From positions 1 through 57,086 of the forward strand of contig CAKRHR010000016.1 in the NCBI GenBank assembly GCA_934339005.1: a stretch of DNA of 57,086 nt. The letters are read 5' to 3'. Numbering within the stretch: the first letter of the stretch is position 1; the number at the start of each line of letters is the position of its first letter. Shown in pieces: positions 19,351 through 27,963 of the stretch. The notes under the pieces were generated by a model. The model had not been told where the DNA came from. It ran no database searches and saw only the letters and a program-made list of their open reading frames with translations. A program made the position numbers and the translations under genes. This stretch comes from an uncultured Catenibacillus sp. GTDB taxonomy: Bacteria; Bacillota; Clostridia; Lachnospirales; Lachnospiraceae.

Positions 19351-20001
19351 TTACAATTCAAGCTGACCGGAAATAATAAACTGTACCCAATGTGCAAGAT
19401 TTGTACAATGATCTGCCATACGCTCAACGTATTTGATAATCATCAGGTAATCCACATAAGCCGGGATTTTCTCCGGCTGGTTTTTCATGGCAATACAAAT
19501 ACCTGTTTTGATTTTCTCAAAATAAGCATCTACCACATCATCACCTTTGATCACACGTCCTGCCAGATCAAAATCACCTTTGACAAAACTTTCAATGACC
19601 TTTGCTGCCATAGCTCGCATCGCTTCTACCATATCCTGCATACCTTCAGGCATTGTAATTTTTTCTTCGCTTGAAAGCATGATAATATACTCTGAAATAT
19701 CACTGCAATGGTCTGCAATACGTTCAATATCTGAAATCATACGCATGTATGAGCAGATTTTTCTCAAATCTGTTGCAATCGGCGCCTGCTTGGCAATCAA
19801 TTCGATACAAGTTTTTTCAATTGAACGTTCAATCGTATCAATAATATCATCATCACGCATAATATCTTTTGCTTTATCGGCATCCATATTCTGCAGTGCT
19901 TCAAATGTTGCATCAATACTCTTTTCAAGGGCTTTTCCCATATAGAGTACCTGTTCGTCTAATTCTGATAATTCCTGCTGATATACAATTCTTGTTGCCA
20001 T
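19351..20001 (-). CDS. phoU: phosphate signalling regulator PhoU
   Basis: 216-residue all-helical protein with the two PhoU three-helix repeats, each carrying the metal-binding pattern (ISDIERIADHCSDI near 90 and VERMADHCTNLA near 195). PhoU links Pst transport to the histidine kinase and keeps the regulon off when phosphate is ample. Last gene of the pst operon, 15 bases after pstB; the start follows GGAGGGA. Confidence 0.95.
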   Translation of the reverse strand: MATRIVYQQELSELDEQVLYMGKALEKSIDATFEALQNMDADKAKDIMRDDDIIDTIERSIEKTCIELIAKQAPIATDLRKICSYMRMISDIERIADHCSDISEYIIMLSSEEKITMPEGMQDMVEAMRAMAAKVIESFVKGDFDLAGRVIKGDDVVDAYFEKIKTGICIAMKNQPEKIPAYVDYLMIIKYVERMADHCTNLAHWVQFIISGQLEL

Positions 20002-20016
20002 CTTTCTTTCCCTCCA

Positions 20017-20784
20017 TCAACCAAAACGGCCTGTAATATATTCTTCTGTTTTCTTTTCTTTCGGGAAGTTAAACACCTGATTTGTATCACCATACTCAAT
20101 GACATCACCAGTCAGGAAAAACGCTGTTTTATCAGAAATACGGCTGGCCTGCTGCATATTATGTGTGACAATGACAATCGTGTAATTTTTCTTAAGTTCC
20201 ACGGCAAGATCTTCTATTTTTAATGTTGAAATCGGATCCAGCGCAGATGTAGGTTCATCCATTAAGATAACCTCAGGCTCAACAGCAAGTGCTCTTGCAA
20301 TACAGATACGCTGCTGCTGACCACCGGAAAAACCAAGTGCATTTTTCTTCAAACGGTCTTTGACTTCATCCCAGATAGCTGCCTGACGCAGACTTTTCTC
20401 AACAATTTCATCCAAAACAGATTTTTTCTTTATACCATGAATACGTGGACCATATGCAATATTATCATAAATACTCATTGGAAATGGGTTAGGCTGCTGA
20501 AAGACCATGCCGACACGCTGACGCAGTTTAATAACATCAATATCACTGTAAACGTCAACGTCATCCAGACATACTTTACCTTCCACACGGCATCCTGGCA
20601 CAAGATCATTCATGCGGTTTAAGGTTTTTAAAAATGTTGATTTACCACATCCTGAAGGTCCGATAAATGCTGTAATTTTGTTTGCCGGAATATCCATTGA
20701 AACATCTTTCAGTGCTTTAAAATCACCATAATATAAATTCAGATGTTCAACTGAAAATTTTGGTTTTTCAATTTCTATCGTCAT
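20017..20784 (-). CDS. pstB: phosphate ABC transporter ATP-binding protein
   Basis: ATPase of the high-affinity Pst importer, 255 residues. Walker A GPSGCGKST (38-46), the Q-loop in VGMVFQQPNPFPMS (PstB-specific), signature LGFSGGQQQR, Walker B VILMDEPTSALDP, and the H-loop THNMQQ. It lies 4 bases after pstA, in the order expected for pstSCAB-phoU. Confidence 0.97.
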   Translation of the reverse strand: MTIEIEKPKFSVEHLNLYYGDFKALKDVSMDIPANKITAFIGPSGCGKSTFLKTLNRMNDLVPGCRVEGKVCLDDVDVYSDIDVIKLRQRVGMVFQQPNPFPMSIYDNIAYGPRIHGIKKKSVLDEIVEKSLRQAAIWDEVKDRLKKNALGFSGGQQQRICIARALAVEPEVILMDEPTSALDPISTLKIEDLAVELKKNYTIVIVTHNMQQASRISDKTAFFLTGDVIEYGDTNQVFNFPKEKKTEEYITGRFG

Positions 20785-20788
20785 AGCT

Positions 20789-21937
20789 TTAAGCTCCTTT
20801 TTTCTTCATAAATCTGTTTGTAATCATTTTAGATAAGCAGTTTAATACAATAATCAATGCTAAAAGCACGATACCGATCGCACATGCTGTCGTCAGATCA
20901 TTTTCTTCCTTCATCAGTGTGTAGGCTTTAATTGTCAATGTCGCACCACTTGCCGAATTACCTGTCAGTGCCTTTGGAATCTGCGCGACTGTACCTGCTG
21001 TCAAAAGTAATGCTGCGGACTCGCCGACAATACGTCCGATACTTAAAATGATAGCTACCAAAATACCCGGAATTGCATTTGGCAATACCACTTTATACAC
21101 GGTCTGAAGTTTTGTTGCACCAAGTCCAAGTGAGGATTCTCTGTATTTATCCGGTACTGTTTTTAACGTTTCTTCTGTCGTTGTAATAATTGTCGGAAGT
21201 AAAATAATACTGACCGTCATAGCACCTGCAAGTAATGAATACTGCATTTTACAAACGGTTACAAAAAATACCGAACCAAACAAACCATAAATAATGGAAG
21301 GAATACCTGCCAGATTTTCAATTGCAAAATGAATTAAAGTTAAAAGTTTACCCTGTCTGCCATATTCATTTAAATAAATGGCTGTAATGATACCAATTGG
21401 TGCTGCGATCAGCAATGATACACCAATCATCATTAACGTTGTGACAACCATTGGCACAATGCCGCCGCCAGGTCTTACAATTTTAAATCGTGCAGAGCCT
21501 GACTGTGCACAAATCGCTTCATCAAATGCATGATAAGCATCTGTGGCACTTTCATAGGTTGCCAGTTTGACATCACCTACAGAGGTGATATAATCTTTTT
21601 TCTTGAGCGCATATGGCTCATTTTTTGTATTTTTAGCATCACGGACAACCGACTGACGGTCAATATTTTTAATATATAAGCCCTCATCATCATAGCCGAG
21701 TGTGATACCAAGCTGTGAGATATAACCGTCATCTACATTTTCTGAAGCCGATGCATATAATGCAGTTGTCACATATGTTGTATTATCTTCAAAATCTCTT
21801 GTCAGGAAATTCAAATTGATACCTGGAAAGCCTTTAATCACGATAAAACCGATAATTACAGCCAGAATAATTACTGTGAATCCCGATGAAATGTAAATCG
21901 CTGCTTTCGTGAATTTATCCTTTATAACCTGTTTCAT
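20789..21937 (-). CDS. pstA: phosphate ABC transporter permease PstA with PDZ-like insertion
   Basis: Membrane subunit of the phosphate importer. The permease core from about residue 160 shows VTTLMMIGVSLLIAAPIGI, the assembly-loop EESLGLGATKLQT-like stretch and five further TM helices. The protein has 382 residues where PstA usually has about 280-300. The excess is an extracytoplasmic segment (about 50-158) after TM1 with a PDZ-like pattern: GLYIKNI, then KKKDYITSVGDVKLATY, then GSARFKIVRPGG. The start overlaps the pstC stop (ATGA). Confidence 0.93.
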   Translation of the reverse strand: MKQVIKDKFTKAAIYISSGFTVIILAVIIGFIVIKGFPGINLNFLTRDFEDNTTYVTTALYASASENVDDGYISQLGITLGYDDEGLYIKNIDRQSVVRDAKNTKNEPYALKKKDYITSVGDVKLATYESATDAYHAFDEAICAQSGSARFKIVRPGGGIVPMVVTTLMMIGVSLLIAAPIGIITAIYLNEYGRQGKLLTLIHFAIENLAGIPSIIYGLFGSVFFVTVCKMQYSLLAGAMTVSIILLPTIITTTEETLKTVPDKYRESSLGLGATKLQTVYKVVLPNAIPGILVAIILSIGRIVGESAALLLTAGTVAQIPKALTGNSASGATLTIKAYTLMKEENDLTTACAIGIVLLALIIVLNCLSKMITNRFMKKKGA

Positions 21938-22872
21938 GCTTTCTCACCTTTTTTATGTGTCAGTTTAATCAGTGTTATATTGACTATCATAATGAAGATA
22001 AACAAAATGACACCTGTTGCAAATAACATTTCTGATTGTCTGCCTGATGCATAACCCATTTCCATCGCAATATTTGTTGTCAGTGGTCTGACCATGGACC
22101 AGAGGCTGTTCGGAAGTCCACCGGTTGGATTACCTGCAATCATCATAACTGCCATTGTTTCACCGATTGCACGACCAATACCAAGAACGGCAGCGGACAA
22201 AACACCAGATTTAGCAGCCGGTAAAATCACTTTAAAAATCGTTTGCATATGTGTTGCACCAAGGCCATAGGAAGCTTCCTGATAAGATTTTGGTACGGCT
22301 GCAAGTGCAGCTTCGGACAAAGATACAATAGTTGGTAAAATCATAATCATTAATATAATCATTACAGCCAACATGGACTGACCTTGTACCTGAGGTGAAA
22401 TTTTCTTAATCAGCGGTACGATGACACCAAGGCCAAAAGCACCGTATAAAACAGATGGAATACCTGCCAGAAGTTCAACGGCAGGTTTGATAATTTTTAC
22501 AAGCGGCGCAGGTGCCACCTGAACAATGAAGATAGCTGTCAGTACCCCCACCGGGACACCAACGATAATGGCGCCCAGTGTTGAGAGTACAGAAGCAACA
22601 ATCATAAAGAAAATACCATATGTATTTTCACTTGGTGCCCAGCGAGTACCTGATATGAAATCCCAGAAACTGTAGGCATCCGAGCCAAAGAACGGCTTCA
22701 AACCTTTATAAAACACAAATGCGATAATGGCTGCAACAGATATGACACTAATCAGTGCACATATTAAAAATATGGTTTCAATGATTTTTGTAACACCGTC
22801 ACGCAATACATTTTTCTGCATTTTTGCTTCGCTTAATACATTGACCTGACTTTGTTTAGTTACGTTTTCCAT
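21934..22872 (-). CDS. pstC: phosphate ABC transporter permease PstC
   Basis: Membrane subunit of the Pst importer, six predicted TM helices, with the permease motif SYGLGATHMQTIFKVILPAAKSG. I start at the ATG at 22872 (312 residues), 8 bases after AAAGGAG; the GTG at 22881 touches that ribosome site. It lies 24 bases after pstS and overlaps pstA. N-terminal about 25 residues (VTKQSQVNVLSEAKMQKNV) are polar and cytoplasmic. Confidence 0.95.
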   Translation of the reverse strand: MENVTKQSQVNVLSEAKMQKNVLRDGVTKIIETIFLICALISVISVAAIIAFVFYKGLKPFFGSDAYSFWDFISGTRWAPSENTYGIFFMIVASVLSTLGAIIVGVPVGVLTAIFIVQVAPAPLVKIIKPAVELLAGIPSVLYGAFGLGVIVPLIKKISPQVQGQSMLAVMIILMIMILPTIVSLSEAALAAVPKSYQEASYGLGATHMQTIFKVILPAAKSGVLSAAVLGIGRAIGETMAVMMIAGNPTGGLPNSLWSMVRPLTTNIAMEMGYASGRQSEMLFATGVILFIFIMIVNITLIKLTHKKGEKA

Positions 22873-22896
22873 AAAAGGCACTCCTTTGACAAGTAA

Positions 22897-23835
22897 TTAT
22901 TCTGTCACTGTGATACCGCCATGAGATGTGACAATATCCTGAGCCTGCTGTGATAATGCGAAGTCAAGGAAAGCTTTACCTGCATCTGTAACACTGTCAT
23001 CGAAGTAGCAGAATAAGAATGGTCTTGATAATGCATATGCACCGCTCTTGGCATTTTCTGCTGTAGCTTCAACACCACCGATTGTTAAAGGTTTTACTGT
23101 GTCATCAATGAATGAGAAGGATACATAACCAATTGCATTTTCATTTTCTGCAACTGCTGCCTGAACAGGACCGTTACCTTCACTTGTTGCTGCATTTTCT
23201 GTCAAACCGCCGGCATCTTCAAGACCGATTAATTCTTCAAAAGCACTTCTTGTACCTGAAGAAGCTTCTCTGGATACTACGAAAATATCTGCATCATTGC
23301 CGCCAAGTTCACTCCAGTTTGTAATTTTTCCTGAGTAGATATCTGCAAGCTGTTCTTCCGTAATGTCTGTGATAGCTTCATTTGCAGGATTTACGATAAC
23401 CGCGATACCATCGTAAGCAAATACTTCCTGCTGAAGTCCGTCAACTAATTCGTCATCTTTTAAATCTCTTGAAGAAGCACCGATGTTATTAACTTTATTT
23501 AATGTATCTTTGATACCTGCTGATGAACCGCTGCCTGTGTACTGAATCTTTACATCTGGATTTAATGCTTCAAATTCATCTTTCATATCGTTTAAGATTT
23601 TTTCTACAGATGTTGAACCTGTGATAACGATTGTACCTGAAAGGTCTCCGCTTGTTGCATCTGATGTGTTGTCTGCTGTATTATCTGCTGTGCTGTCTGC
23701 TGTTGTTGCATCTGCTGTATTGTCTGCTGCAGCTGGCTGTGTTTCTTTCTGTGTGTCGTTTGAATTACCACATGCTGCCATGCTTGCTGCTACTGTTGCA
23801 CATAATGCCATTGCTACATATTTTCTGATTTTCAT
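22897..23835 (-). CDS. pstS: phosphate-binding lipoprotein PstS
   Basis: Extracytoplasmic phosphate receptor of the Pst importer, 312 residues. Signal peptide with a lipobox ending MAACG (lipidated Cys22), then a low-complexity linker (about 30-68) built of Ala, Asp, Thr and Asn with repeated ADNT/TADS units, then the periplasmic-binding fold: TGSTSVEKI, YTGSGSSAGIKD and SREASSGTRSAFEEL contact phosphate in the family. The start has CAGGAGGAA. First gene of the pst operon; upstream sits a six-copy Pho-box array. Confidence 0.97.
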   Translation of the reverse strand: MKIRKYVAMALCATVAASMAACGNSNDTQKETQPAAADNTADATTADSTADNTADNTSDATSGDLSGTIVITGSTSVEKILNDMKDEFEALNPDVKIQYTGSGSSAGIKDTLNKVNNIGASSRDLKDDELVDGLQQEVFAYDGIAVIVNPANEAITDITEEQLADIYSGKITNWSELGGNDADIFVVSREASSGTRSAFEELIGLEDAGGLTENAATSEGNGPVQAAVAENENAIGYVSFSFIDDTVKPLTIGGVEATAENAKSGAYALSRPFLFCYFDDSVTDAGKAFLDFALSQQAQDIVTSHGGITVTE

Positions 23836-23966
23836 TTGAATTCCTCCTGAATTTCAGACCGCATATTCTTTTTTACTGCGTGTCTGTTTGTTTTTGTATT
23901 TCTTTCTTACAGGTACATACTTTACCACCGCCATTTAAAATACAAAGCATGCATTTGAAATGTTTT

Positions 23967-24022
23967 TGTAAAGAAATTTAAAGAATGTAAAGTAATTTAA
24001 AAGATATCAAAGAAAATGTAAA
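23967..24022 (-). promoter_or_regulatory. six-copy Pho-box-like array upstream of pstS
   Basis: Minus-strand hexamers TTTACA (24022-24017), TTTGAT (24011-24006), TTTAAA (24001-23996), TTTACA (23991-23986), TTTAAA (23982-23977) and TTTACA (23972-23967) recur every 9-11 bases. This is the helically phased direct-repeat layout of Gram-positive PhoP/PhoB sites. The array starts inside the T tract of the thrC terminator and ends 132 bases before the pstS ATG. I could not fix the -10 with confidence. Confidence 0.75.
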
Positions 24023-24080
24023 AAAAGAGCTGACACATCTTCCCATCACGTACTCTATGGGACTGACATATCAGCTCTCT
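24020..24080 (-). terminator. terminator of thrC
   Basis: On the minus strand AGAGCTGA pairs with TCAGCTCT and an inner CCCAT pairs with ATGGG; the stem is followed by seven T residues. It lies about 95 bases after the thrC stop and abuts the pstS Pho boxes. Confidence 0.85.
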
Positions 24081-24174
24081 GTTTTTATATCATAACTAAA
24101 ATCACTATTTTATTGTTCACACACGAACAGAATTGTAATCTGTTACTCCTGACTTCATTCAAACAAAAATCGAA

Positions 24175-25662
24175 TTATTTAATGCCTAACCAGTTCTTCA
24201 CTGTCTGCTTCATATCGCAGACATCACATTCTGTGCGGTGGCGTACAGGTGCTGTACGAATCTCTGTCACTGCCTTTGGTTCAGGTGTCTTTGAAACTTT
24301 GACAAGTTCATCTACCAACTCAAATTCATCCATATCTGCATATTTGCTGTCAATAGCTGTCATGACGCTTCTTGCAAACTTAAACGGACTTGCTGTAGAC
24401 GCAATCACTGTTTTTTTCGTATCGCCTGTTTCTTCCACATATGCTCTGTATACTGCAGAAGCAACAGCTGTATGTGTATCCATCACATAACCACAGGCAT
24501 CATAAACTTTCTTGATTTCTTCGGCAGTTTTAGCTTCATCTGCATAGTTGCCATAGAAATCTGCAAGTTTTGCCTTCATCCCATCTGTGATTGTATACTT
24601 GCCTGTCTTTGCAAGGCTATCCATCAGGGCTTTATTCTTAGCGCTGTCCTCGCCGCCGATTTTGTAAATCAGACGTTCAAGGTTACTTGAAATCAGAATA
24701 TCCATAGATGGAGATGTTGTGACATAGAAATCTCTGTTTCTGTCATAGCAGCCTGTTGTAAAGAAATCATACAAAACTTTATTCTTATTTGAAGCGCAGA
24801 TTAATTTGTCAATGGCAACACCCATGTTCTTTGCATAGTAGGCAGCAAGGATATTACCAAAGTTACCTGTAGGCACAACAACATTAATCTTTTCACCGTC
24901 TTTAATCTCACCATTACTTAACATCTGTGCATAAGCATAAACATAGTAAGCCACCTGAGGTACAAGACGTCCGATATTAATAGAGTTCGCAGATGAAAAC
25001 TGGAAACCTGCTACGTCGAGTTCTTTGGCAAGTTCTGTATCACCAAACATCTGCTTTACACCTGTCTGGGCATCATCAAAGTTACCATGAATGCCGACAA
25101 CAAATGTATTATCACCTTTTTGTGTCACCATCTGTTTTTCCTGAACAGGGCTGACACCGCTCTTTGGATAAAAGACACAGATTCGTGTACCAGGCACATC
25201 TGCAAAGCCTGCCATTGCAGCTTTACCTGTATCTCCTGAAGTTGCTGTCAGAATTACAATCTCATTCTTGACATTGTTCTTCTTTGCGGCTGTTGTCAGA
25301 AGATGTGGTAAAATGGATAAAGCCATATCTTTAAACGCGATTGTCGCGCCATGGAACAACTCCAGATAATAGGCTTCGTCTGCTTTGACAATCGGTGCAA
25401 TCTTTGCTGTGTCAAACTTCTCGTCATAAGCACTGTTAATACAATGTTTAAGTTCTTCTTCTGTAAAGTCTGCAAGGAACAGCTTCATCACTTCATAAGC
25501 AACACTCTTGTAATCCATCTTTGCAAGTTCACTCATTGGCACGTCCAGTGTCGGAATGGCTTCCGGTACAAACAGACCGCCATCTGATGCCAGACCTTTT
25601 AAAATTGCATAAGATGCTGTTACTTTTTCATCGCTGCGTGTGCTTTTATACATTAATCCCAT
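24175..25662 (-). CDS. thrC: threonine synthase
   Basis: PLP enzyme converting O-phosphohomoserine to threonine. The long class (about 495 residues) with N-terminal LMYKSTRSDEKV, the PLP lysine in FHGATIAFKDMAL (Lys111), the SGDTGKAAMAG phosphate loop and VPTGNFGNILAAYYAKNMG. Several in-frame ATGs exist. The first two (25671, 25668) are flush against the AAAGGG ribosome site, so I prefer the ATG at 25662, which is 9 bases from it. It follows yebC by about 60 bases. Confidence 0.94.
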   Translation of the reverse strand: MGLMYKSTRSDEKVTASYAILKGLASDGGLFVPEAIPTLDVPMSELAKMDYKSVAYEVMKLFLADFTEEELKHCINSAYDEKFDTAKIAPIVKADEAYYLELFHGATIAFKDMALSILPHLLTTAAKKNNVKNEIVILTATSGDTGKAAMAGFADVPGTRICVFYPKSGVSPVQEKQMVTQKGDNTFVVGIHGNFDDAQTGVKQMFGDTELAKELDVAGFQFSSANSINIGRLVPQVAYYVYAYAQMLSNGEIKDGEKINVVVPTGNFGNILAAYYAKNMGVAIDKLICASNKNKVLYDFFTTGCYDRNRDFYVTTSPSMDILISSNLERLIYKIGGEDSAKNKALMDSLAKTGKYTITDGMKAKLADFYGNYADEAKTAEEIKKVYDACGYVMDTHTAVASAVYRAYVEETGDTKKTVIASTASPFKFARSVMTAIDSKYADMDEFELVDELVKVSKTPEPKAVTEIRTAPVRHRTECDVCDMKQTVKNWLGIK

Positions 25663-25721
25663 GTCCATCATCCCTTTGCTTATATTATATATTGTAAATA
25701 TTTATCAATTACAGAAACGAA

Positions 25722-26453
25722 TTAGTCTTCGTTCCAGTTATGCCATACGTTCTGAACATCATCATCTTCTTCAAGGAGATCCAGTGTACGGTTTAATTTC
25801 TTAATATCTTCTTCATTTGTCAGGTCAACCCATGTCTGAGGAATCATTGTGATTTCTGCGGAAGCCATAGGAATACCTTCTTTTTCAAGGTTCTCACGAA
25901 CTGTTGAAAATTCATCAGGATCTGTTGTGATTTCGTAGCTATCTTCTTCATCTGCAAAATCTTCTGCACCTGCATCCAGTGCAGTCATCATCAGATCATC
26001 TGCATCGCCTTCGTATTCTTCTTTATCAACGATAATCAGACCTTTTTTGTCAAACATATAAGATACACAGCCCATAGCACCTACAGAGCCGCCACCCTTT
26101 GTGAATGCGCTTCTGACGTTTGCTGCTGTTCTGTTCTTGTTATCTGTTAAAGTTTCTACGATAATAGCGATACCGCTTGGACCATAGCCTTCATATGTAC
26201 CTGTTTCGTAGTTGACGGAGTTGGCATCACCAGCTGCTTTTTTGATACCTCTTTCGATTGTATCATTAGGCATGTTATTTGCTTTGGCTTTTGCAATGAC
26301 ATCACGAAGCTTGCTGTTGTTATCCGGGTTTGCGCCACCCTCTTTAACTGCTACTGCGATTTCCTTACCGATAATTGTAAAAATCTTACCTTTTGCTGCG
26401 TCGTTTTTTTCTTTTTTATGTTTTATGTTGGCGAACTTTGAATGTCCTGACAT
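25722..26453 (-). CDS. yebC: YebC/PmpR-family regulator / translation factor
   Basis: 243-residue TACO1/YebC-family protein. The N-terminus SGHSKFANIKHKKEKNDAAKGKIF, then GGANPDNNSKLRDVIAKAKANNMPNDTIERGIKKA, and the acidic C-terminal domain are diagnostic. Described both as a DNA-binding regulator and, in later work on related proteins, as a factor easing ribosome stalling. It is a single gene with its own promoter; its 5' leader contains an odd partial copy of its own first codons (see findings). Confidence 0.95.
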   Translation of the reverse strand: MSGHSKFANIKHKKEKNDAAKGKIFTIIGKEIAVAVKEGGANPDNNSKLRDVIAKAKANNMPNDTIERGIKKAAGDANSVNYETGTYEGYGPSGIAIIVETLTDNKNRTAANVRSAFTKGGGSVGAMGCVSYMFDKKGLIIVDKEEYEGDADDLMMTALDAGAEDFADEEDSYEITTDPDEFSTVRENLEKEGIPMASAEITMIPQTWVDLTNEEDIKKLNRTLDLLEEDDDVQNVWHNWNED

Positions 26454-26490
26454 AATAACACTCCTTTTCTATCTCATTTCGTTTCATAAA

Positions 26491-26542
26491 GTCAGGATTA
26501 ATTTTCGTTTAACTCTGAAAGTTTCGACTTTTGAATCCTGAC
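26491..26542 (-). repeat. inverted repeat in the yebC leader
   Basis: GTCAGGATT (26491-26499) and AATCCTGAC (26534-26542) form a 9-base-pair stem with a 34-base loop, between the yebC promoter and its start. The right arm is part of the partial copy of the yebC start. Confidence 0.6.
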
Positions 26543-26565
26543 ATCATAATATAATTAGCCGTTTT

Positions 26566-26594
26566 ATTTTATCATCACTGTGCTATTGTTGCAA
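26566..26594 (-). promoter_or_regulatory. promoter of yebC
   Basis: Minus-strand TTGCAA (26594-26589), 17 bases, TAAAAT (26571-26566). The -35 lies within the end of the preceding CBS-domain gene; the leader is about 105 bases. Confidence 0.55.
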
Positions 26595-27479
26595 GCCCGA
26601 ATTTGCATCATTCTCCGGTTCTTCCTCAATCTTTTCCACAAAAACCTCTTTAATCATATTATTTTCCACCGACTGAACTGTGAATTTGTAGCCTTTGATG
26701 ACCAGGCTTGTCTTTTCGCCCTCCTCGGGTACATGTTCAAGCTGGGAGGTCAGAAGTCCGTTTAAGATGTCAAAATCGTACTCCTCCAGTGATATATTTA
26801 ATGTTTCCTCAACTTCATCCAACGGGGTCATGCCCTTCATCAGATATTTGTTGCTGCCTTTTTTGATAATGAAGGTTTCATCCACATCATATTCGTCCAT
26901 GATGTTGCCAACGATTTCTTCAAGAATATCCTCCATCGCCACAACACCTGCCATCTGTCCGTACTCATCAATCACCACTGCCATATGCATTTTTTTCTGC
27001 TGCATATCCCTGAACAGGGTATCAATGTTTTGTGTATCCGGCACAAAATACGGCGGACGCATAATCTGTCTGATTTCCAAATGCTGTTTTTTATTTAACA
27101 TGGCTCTCAGCACATCCTTTACATGAAGAATACCGACAATGTTATCGATTTCCTCCTCGTAAACAGGATATCTGGAATAAGGTTTTTCAAGCATCATGCG
27201 TGCTGCTGTATCGACATCTGTATTGACCTCCACACCGACAACATGTCTGCGGTGGGTCATGATATCGGATACCTCCTTATCGCCAAATTCAAATATATTG
27301 TTAATCATCTTGGCTTCCTCATCTTCAAGGACACCCATTTCCTGTCCCTCGGAAACCATCTGTTTGATTTCATCCACCTGCGCATCGCCATCGTCTGAGC
27401 CAAACAGACGCGCTAAGCCTTTGGATGCCTTTTTAAAAAATCCCTTATCTTTATGACTAGAGGGATGACTGTCTTCCAT
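26583..27479 (-). CDS. CBS-domain protein with CorC/HlyC transporter-associated domain
   Basis: 298-residue soluble protein of the hemolysin-C/CorC group. Order: a basic N-terminus, the linker MVSEGQEMGVLEDEEAKMINNIFEF, a CBS pair (about 75-200, with SRYPVYEEEIDNIVGILHVKDVL and MAVVIDEYGQMAGVVAMEDILEEIVG), and the C-terminal CorC domain (about 215-285). It lacks the DUF21 membrane part. Family members are tied to Mg/Co handling and membrane-protein regulation; the role here is not known. It follows mazF by 15 bases. Confidence 0.9.
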   Translation of the reverse strand: MEDSHPSSHKDKGFFKKASKGLARLFGSDDGDAQVDEIKQMVSEGQEMGVLEDEEAKMINNIFEFGDKEVSDIMTHRRHVVGVEVNTDVDTAARMMLEKPYSRYPVYEEEIDNIVGILHVKDVLRAMLNKKQHLEIRQIMRPPYFVPDTQNIDTLFRDMQQKKMHMAVVIDEYGQMAGVVAMEDILEEIVGNIMDEYDVDETFIIKKGSNKYLMKGMTPLDEVEETLNISLEEYDFDILNGLLTSQLEHVPEEGEKTSLVIKGYKFTVQSVENNMIKEVFVEKIEEEPENDANSGLQQ

Positions 27480-27494
27480 TCCTTTTTCTCCTTT

Positions 27495-27842
27495 TTATGT
27501 ATCCAGTTCCAGACTGATTAAAAGAGCCTCGTCCACTTTTTTCAAAATCTCGCAGTCCAGATGACATACCTTTTCTTTCAACCGTTTCTTATCAATCGTG
27601 CGTACCTGCTCAAGCAAAATCACAGAATCCTTCACAAGCTCATACTGTGTGGCATCCAGCTCCACATGAGTCGGAAGCTTTGCCTTATTCATTCTTGAGG
27701 TGATAGCTGCGCAAATGACCGTTGGACTGTGTCTGTTGCCTGTATCATTCTGAATAATCAGCACGGGTCTGACCCCACCCTGTTCACTGCCTACCACCGG
27801 TCTTAAATCCGCATAATATATATCGCCACGTTTAATAATCAC
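27495..27842 (-). CDS. mazF: MazF/PemK-family mRNA interferase
   Basis: Ribosome-independent endoribonuclease toxin of the EndoA/NdoA type. The 115 residues show KRGDIYYADLRPVVGSEQGGVRPVLI and HSPTVICAAITSR, the family's conserved catalytic core. I choose the GTG at 27842, ten bases after CAGGAG; the GTG at 27851 sits one base from it. It follows alr, as in Bacillus, but the antitoxin gene normally lying between the two is missing: the 121-base gap has no ORF. Confidence 0.92.
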   Translation of the reverse strand: MIIKRGDIYYADLRPVVGSEQGGVRPVLIIQNDTGNRHSPTVICAAITSRMNKAKLPTHVELDATQYELVKDSVILLEQVRTIDKKRLKEKVCHLDCEILKKVDEALLISLELDT

Positions 27843-27963
27843 AATGCTCACACTCCTGAAATACCTTTTTAATTATTATTTCCAATTAATCGAAAGTGTA
27901 TTCAGGGTGTTGCATCAATTCATATAATGTCAGGGGCAAAGGGTATTTTGCCCACAACATCTG

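Noticed and set aside
23690..23750. Repeated TCTGCTG units as a DNA repeat element
   Set aside because: They encode the Ala/Asp/Thr low-complexity linker of PstS in frame, so protein-level repeat explains them.
23967..24022. Possible CRISPR-like short repeats
   Set aside because: The units are 6 bases with 3-5 base gaps, far too short; helical spacing fits transcription-factor sites.
27934..27952. Terminator between alr and mazF
   Set aside because: GGGCAAA/TTTGCCC is a short stem with no T tract; the genes remain plausibly co-transcribed.
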